From NCBI GenBank assembly GCA_020434085.1, contig JAGRBM010000486.1:1-9286 (forward strand): a DNA stretch of 9,286 bases, read 5' to 3'. Source of the DNA: Chrysiogenia bacterium. GTDB lineage: Bacteria; JAGRBM01. The translations under genes were made by a program, and so were the position numbers. Position 1 is the stretch's first letter. Each line of letters begins with the position of its first letter. The notes below the pieces were generated by a model. The model saw only the letters and a list, made by a program, of their open reading frames with translations, was not told the DNA's origin and did not search any database. This document shows, in pieces, positions 6,117 through 9,286 of the stretch.

Positions 6117-7187
6117 TCAGGCCCGGAGTTTAACGACCTTGCCGTCGGGGGTCTGGGTGATCTGGCCTTCGAGGAAGTGGCCCTGCAGGTTGGCCACGGT
6201 GCCAAGGCCCGTGCAGAAGAGCGTGATGCGGAGCGCCTCACGCAGGGTGTCGATGACTTCGATGACGGCTTCGACGCTTTCCAGTCCGGCCTGAAGGAAG
6301 CCGCCGGCGATGGAAGCCAGGTCCGCGCCAAGCGCAATGGCCTTTGCAGCGGCGAGGCCGTCGCGAATGCCGCCCGAGGCGATGAGGGGGCAGGTGCGCG
6401 AGATCTCACGCACACTGAGCAACGACTCGGCCACGTCGTGGCCCCAGTCGGCAAAGAGTTCCGAGAGTGCGCGGGTTTGCGCGTTCTCGCTGATCATTCC
6501 CTCGACTTTGGCCCAGCTCGTGCCGCCCACGCCGCCGACATCGATGCCGGTGACACCCGCGTTGAGCAGGGCGTGCGCCATCTGCGAGGAAATACCCGAA
6601 GAAACTTCACGCGCGAAGACCGGCACGTCCAGCTCGCGGCAGACGCGCTCGACCTTGCGAAGCAGCCCCGAAAAATCGGTATCGCCCCCGTCCTGCAGGA
6701 CTTCCTGAAGGGGGTTGAGATGCAGGAACAGGGCGTCGGCCTCGATCATCTTGACCGCTTCGGTGCATTCGGAGACGCCCATGCCCTTGTTGAGCTGGAC
6801 GGCGCCGAGGTTCGCGAACAGGACCGCATCGGGGGCCAGGCGACGGATCTCAAAGGTCCGGCGCAGCTCTTCGTGCTCCAGGGCCGCGCGCTGGGAGCCC
6901 ACGCCCATGACGATCCGGCGTTCCTGGGCCGCGCGGGCCAGATTTTCATTGATGGTTGCGGCCGCCTGGGTCCCACCGGTCATCGGCGAAATCATCAGCG
7001 GCGCCCAGAGGTCTTTTCCAAGGAAGCGGGTGGAGGTCTCCACCTTGGCGTAGTCGAGCTCCGGCAGGGCCTGGTGATCGAAGCGATAGCGGTCCAGGCC
7101 GTTACTACGGCCCGAGCGCGATTGCTCCGACAGGCAGGCCTCGATGTGCAGGGCCTTGCGATTGGCGATGCCGGGAGTGTCACTCAA
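6117..7187 (-). CDS. fni: Isopentenyl-diphosphate delta-isomerase, type 2 (FMN-dependent)
   Basis: A 356-residue cytoplasmic TIM-barrel flavoenzyme that interconverts isopentenyl and dimethylallyl diphosphate, using reduced FMN and Mg2+. Family motifs appear in order: substrate-binding NRKALHIEAC (9-18), FMN-site SPMTGG (67-72), MGVGSQRAALE (94-104), ANLGAVQL (125-132), catalytic HLNPLQE (156-162, with Gln161 and the Mg-binding Glu162), GGTSWAKVEG (221-230) and the phosphate-binding SGGIRDGLAAAKAIALGAD (271-289). At the spot where I recall the family having Lys-Glu after the PV strand, this protein has Ala-Arg-Glu (192-194). The start is TTG 7187: AGGCGG lies nine bases before it, conserved residues begin by position 10, and there is no in-frame ATG or GTG between it and the upstream stop. 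No other isoprenoid gene lies in the window. A promoter with two palindromes lies upstream (7245-7298). Confidence 0.95.
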   Translation of the reverse strand: MSDTPGIANRKALHIEACLSEQSRSGRSNGLDRYRFDHQALPELDYAKVETSTRFLGKDLWAPLMISPMTGGTQAAATINENLARAAQERRIVMGVGSQRAALEHEELRRTFEIRRLAPDAVLFANLGAVQLNKGMGVSECTEAVKMIEADALFLHLNPLQEVLQDGGDTDFSGLLRKVERVCRELDVPVFAREVSSGISSQMAHALLNAGVTGIDVGGVGGTSWAKVEGMISENAQTRALSELFADWGHDVAESLLSVREISRTCPLIASGGIRDGLAAAKAIALGADLASIAGGFLQAGLESVEAVIEVIDTLREALRITLFCTGLGTVANLQGHFLEGQITQTPDGKVVKLRA

Positions 7188-7196
7188 AATACAAAT

Positions 7197-7202
7197 CCGC
7201 CT
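7197..7202 (-). promoter_or_regulatory. Ribosome binding site of the TTG-initiated fni gene
   Basis: Minus-strand AGGCGG, nine bases before TTG 7187. It is imperfect, and with the TTG start it suggests modest translation efficiency. Confidence 0.45.
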
Positions 7203-7217
7203 GATTTCAGCAAGTTA

Positions 7218-7230
7218 CGGTTCTAAACCG
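7218..7230 (-). other. Small hairpin in the fni leader
   Basis: CGGTT-CTA-AACCG is a perfect inverted repeat with five-base arms and a three-base loop. It lies inside the predicted untranslated leader of fni, about 30 bases before the start codon. No T tract follows on either strand. It could be an RNA stem or a protein site. Confidence 0.35.
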
Positions 7231-7244
7231 AGCAGCCCGAAGGT

Positions 7245-7264
7245 ACCTGACTGGTCAGTTAGGT
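7245..7264 (-). promoter_or_regulatory. Palindromic operator candidate over the fni start point
   Basis: ACCTGACTGGTCAGTTAGGT is a 20-base palindrome in which eight of ten base pairs are symmetric, with the core CTGAC-TG-GTCAG perfect. It begins six bases after the predicted -10 box on the minus strand, so it would cover the transcription start. Size, symmetry and position resemble operators of TetR-family repressors. No regulator gene is in the window. Confidence 0.5.
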
Positions 7265-7269
7265 TCGGG

Positions 7270-7298
7270 ACTCTACCAAACCACCCCCGGGTGGTCAA
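7270..7298 (-). promoter_or_regulatory. Sigma70-type promoter of fni
   Basis: On the minus strand, TTGACC (7298-7293, five of six to the -35 consensus) and TAGAGT (7275-7270, four of six to the -10 consensus) are separated by exactly 17 bases. Transcription would start near 7263, giving a leader of about 76 bases before TTG 7187. This is the best promoter match in the window. Confidence 0.55.
7280..7295 (-). promoter_or_regulatory. Perfect palindrome between the -35 and -10 of fni
   Basis: ACCACCC-CC-GGGTGGT has perfect seven-base arms around a two-base centre. It fills most of the promoter spacer and overlaps the -35 box, a position where a bound protein would repress, or activate by realigning the boxes. 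Its sequence is unrelated to the palindrome at 7245-7264, so a second regulator is possible. Confidence 0.4.
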
Positions 7299-7596
7299 TG
7301 GCGTTTCCCCCCGGAATTTTTGGGCTCAAATCGGGCCCTTTTCAGTGGTGGGGAGTGCCGCGCCCCGTGGCAAAGGCATCCGGCCCCGAGTGCCGGCTAG
7401 CCCAGCGCCCGGACGCTCCCACGTTCCCGGCTCGGCCGGGCCGGGCCGGTGCCGCCCGGGGCGAGCCCACGGCCCCGGATTCCGCCAAATTCCCGGGGCT
7501 TCGGCTTGCAATGCCGGTGGGCGATCAAGCATTGTTTCGACACGCACCGGAGCGCAAAGGCACAAACAGCACTCCGGCGGCACATTGGGATGGGGC
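7299..7596. other. Long non-coding part of the fni-maeB gap
   Basis: Together with flanking sites this belongs to a 475-base gap (7188-7662). Open frames exist on both strands, but none has a convincing start, ribosome site or recognisable product. The middle (about 7370-7510) is extremely G+C-rich with short GGCCG repeats and a strong hairpin. Near 7506-7511, TTGCAA could be a -35 for maeB, with CATTGT 18 bases later as a poor -10; I would not call this a promoter. Confidence 0.5.
7429..7467. other. Very stable G+C hairpin in the fni-maeB gap
   Basis: GGCTCG (7429-7434) pairs with CGAGCC (7462-7467). After a small internal loop, CCGGGC (7436-7441) pairs with GCCCGG (7454-7459), leaving a 12-base loop. 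The left arm contains three tandem GGCCG units (7434-7448). No T tract follows on either strand, so it is not a standard rho-independent terminator. It could be an RNA structure in a long maeB leader or simply G+C-rich spacer. Confidence 0.4.
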
Positions 7597-7614
7597 ATCG
7601 GTCGACTGACCGAT
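7597..7614 (+). promoter_or_regulatory. Inverted repeat upstream of maeB, operator candidate
   Basis: ATCGGTC-GACT-GACCGAT has perfect seven-base arms with a four-base centre, ending 48 bases before the maeB start. It is followed by an A-rich leader without a T tract, so it is not a terminator for maeB-sense transcription. It shares the seven bases ACTGACC with the reverse strand of the palindrome at 7245-7264. Confidence 0.45.
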
Positions 7615-7662
7615 CAACAAAAACACTTCCACGGAAACAATTCCTAAAAAAACCAAGAGAAA

Positions 7663-9286
7663 ATGAGCGACGAGACCAAGAACCGTATTCGCAGAGACGC
7701 ACTGGCCTACCACCGCGAAGGCCAGCCCGGAAAAATCGAAGTCAACGCCACCAAGCCCTGCGCCACGCAGCGCGACCTTTCGATGGCGTACACCCCCGGC
7801 GTTGCCGAACCCTGCCGCGAGATCGAGAAAGATCCCGAGGCCGCCTACGAGTATACCGCCAAGGGGAACCTCGTCGCTGTCATCAGCAACGGCACCGCGG
7901 TACTCGGCCTTGGTGACATCGGCGCGCTCGCCGGCAAGCCCGTCATGGAGGGCAAGGGCGTTCTCTTCAAGCGCTTCGCCGGCATCGATGTCTTCGACAT
8001 CGAGATCAACGAAAAAGATCCCGACAAGATCATCGAGATCGTCAAAGCCCTTGAGCCCACCTTCGGCGGCATCAACCTCGAAGACATCAAGGCACCCGAG
8101 TGCTTCAAGATCGAGAAAGAGCTGATCGAGAAGATGGACATTCCCGTCTTCCACGACGATCAGCATGGCACGGCCATCATCTCCGCCGCGGGCTTCCTCA
8201 ACGCACTTGAGATCGCCGGCAAGGAAATCGACAAGGTCAAAATCGTGTTCTCCGGCGCGGGCGCGGCGGCACTTGCCATCTGCGAGCTCTACACCGCACT
8301 GGGCGTTCGCCGCCAGAACATGATGCTCGTCGACTCGGTGGGCGTCATCTACAAGGGCCGCGAAGAGCGCATGAACGAGTACAAGGAGAAGTGGGCGTCC
8401 GATACCTCGGCGCGCACCCTGGCCGATGCCATGGAAGGCGCCGATGCCTTCGTCGGTGTCTCGGCTGCCGACCTCGTCACCAAGGACATGCTGCGCTCCA
8501 TGGCCAAGGACCCGATCGTCTTTGCCATGGCGAATCCCGATCCCGAGATTCCCTACCCAGACATGATCGCGGCGCGTGACGATGTCATCGCCGCCACCGG
8601 TCGCAGCGACTATCCCAACCAGGTCAACAACGTCCTGGGCTTCCCGTTCATTTTCCGCGGCGCCCTCGACACGCGCGCCCGCGGCATCACGCTGGGCATG
8701 AAGATCGCGGCCGTAAAGGCGCTTGCCGAACTGGCGCGCGAAGAAGTTCCCGACAGCGTGCTCAAGGCCTACTCGCTCAAGTCGCTCAAGTTCGGTCGCG
8801 ACTACCTGATTCCCAAGCCGGTCGATCCGCGCGTGCTTCTTCGCGTGGCCCCCGCCGTGGCGCAGGCCGCGACCGAAGAGGGCGTCGCCCGCAAGCCGGT
8901 CACCGACATCGAGGCCTACCGGGAACAGCTCAAGCGCTTCATCGACCGCACCAGCGAGGCCATTCGCCCGATCATCCACCGCGCCAAGCAGGCGCGCGAG
9001 CGTATCGTCTTCCCCGAGGGCGACAACCCGCGCATTCTGGCCGCGGTGCAGCGCCTCGTTGACGAAGGCATCTGCAAGCCCATCCTGCTCGGCCCCGAGG
9101 GGATGGTGAACAACGAGCTCAAGCGCCTGGACATCGATCCGGCCGACGTCGAGATCATCAACCCGCGCACCAGCAGCCGGGTTCCCGACTACGTGAAGGA
9201 TCTGTGCGAGGCACGCTCGCGCAAGGGCATGATCGAATCCGAGGCATTTCGCTGGATGCGCCGGCGCGCCTATTACGGCGCCATGA
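7663..9286 (+). CDS. maeB: NADP-dependent malic enzyme, MaeB type with C-terminal phosphotransacetylase-like domain (3' end outside window)
   Basis: The visible 541 residues run off the window edge; MaeB proteins are usually about 750-770 residues, so roughly 220 are missing. The enzyme oxidatively decarboxylates malate to pyruvate with reduction of NADP+ in the cytoplasm. Malic-enzyme motifs: catalytic Tyr43 in [10 protein letters not shown], catalytic Lys98 in [20 protein letters not shown] (95-114), metal ligands Glu140 and Asp141 in [11 protein letters not shown] and Asp166 in FHDDQHGTA, the dinucleotide loop [13 protein letters not shown] (197-209), ANPDPEI (290-296) and [15 protein letters not shown] (315-329). 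From about 436 the phosphotransacetylase-like domain begins ([21 protein letters not shown], 445-465); in known MaeB proteins it is regulatory, sensing acetyl-CoA, rather than catalytic. ATG 7663 is preceded by only a weak AAGAG and an A-rich leader. The first residues match family starts well. It is transcribed away from fni. Confidence 0.96.
   Translation, partial: MSDETKNRIRRDALAYHREGQPGKIEVNATKPCATQRDLSMAYTPGVAEPCREIEKDPEAAYEYTAKGNLVAVISNGTAVLGLGDIGALAGKPVMEGKGVLFKRFAGIDVFDIEINEKDPDKIIEIVKALEPTFGGINLEDIKAPECFKIEKELIEKMDIPVFHDDQHGTAIISAAGFLNALEIAGKEIDKVKIVFSGAGAAALAICELYTALGVRRQNMMLVDSVGVIYKGREERMNEYKEKWASDTSARTLADAMEGADAFVGVSAADLVTKDMLRSMAKDPIVFAMANPDPEIPYPDMIAARDDVIAATGRSDYPNQVNNVLGFPFIFRGALDTRARGITLGMKIAAVKALAELAREEVPDSVLKAYSLKSLKFGRDYLIPKPVDPRVLLRVAPAVAQAATEEGVARKPVTDIEAYREQLKRFIDRTSEAIRPIIHRAKQARERIVFPEGDNPRILAAVQRLVDEGICKPILLGPEGMVNNELKRLDIDPADVEIINPRTSSRVPDYVKDLCEARSRKGMIESEAFRWMRRRAYYGAM

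Noticed and set aside
6177-7226. 349-codon open frame on the plus strand
   Set aside because: Antisense to the isomerase, whose catalytic motifs are clear; no ribosome site or recognisable domain in the antisense product.
7298-7609. 103-codon open frame in the fni-maeB gap
   Set aside because: Pro/Gly/Ala/Arg-rich with no ribosome site or domain, and it would start inside the fni promoter; it looks like chance G+C-rich sequence.
7525-8979. 484-codon open frame on the minus strand
   Set aside because: It is antisense to maeB, whose frame carries every malic-enzyme motif. The antisense product is a low-complexity Gly/Asp/Val/Leu string typical of G+C-rich shadow frames.

Overview
The window is an ordinary-looking, tightly packed stretch of a G+C-rich Gram-negative chromosome, roughly two-thirds G+C by eye. 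Evidence for an outer membrane comes from a Sec-exported small beta-barrel protein, a lipoprotein with a clear lipobox, and a periplasmic thioredoxin-like protein. The gene mix fits a proteobacterium-like or myxobacterial-type ('delta') lineage: a flavin-dependent type 2 isopentenyl-diphosphate isomerase, a MaeB-type malic enzyme and a membrane-anchored chemoreceptor. This taxonomic guess is weak. I see no tRNA, rRNA, CRISPR array, transposase or phage gene.

Layout. Bases 1-266 hold no gene I can support, but they contain a nested palindromic repeat (133-210). At 267-1279 a thioredoxin-like exported protein overlaps a cysteine-free four-helix membrane protein. A minus-strand crotonase-family gene (1281-2048) meets this pair tail to tail. 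A divergent gap of 183 bases (2049-2231) separates it from a six-helix methyl-accepting chemotaxis protein (2232-3707). The receptor ends one base from a minus-strand single-pass membrane protein (3709-4197). A 103-base divergent gap with a plausible promoter follows, then a two-gene operon: a small outer-membrane-barrel-like protein (4301-4900) and a lipoprotein with propeller-like repeats (4904-6103). This converges on type 2 IPP isomerase (6117-7187, minus strand). The only long gap (7188-7662) separates that gene from maeB (7663 to the window end), which is cut off inside its phosphotransacetylase-like domain.

How the genes relate. Most neighbours have unrelated jobs: envelope redox, acyl-CoA chemistry, chemosensing, isoprenoid supply and malate-to-pyruvate flux. 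Only two pairs look co-transcribed: 267-887 with 884-1279, and 4301-4900 with 4904-6103. The richest regulatory DNA is the fni/maeB gap. It holds a good sigma70-type promoter for the isomerase, one palindrome between -35 and -10, a second over the predicted start point, a small hairpin in the leader, a very stable G+C hairpin, and a further inverted repeat just upstream of maeB.

I did not find a clear new defence or mobile system. The more interesting leads are the operator cluster at fni, the two uncharacterised envelope gene pairs, the receptor architecture, and the crotonase that lacks one of the two hydratase glutamates.
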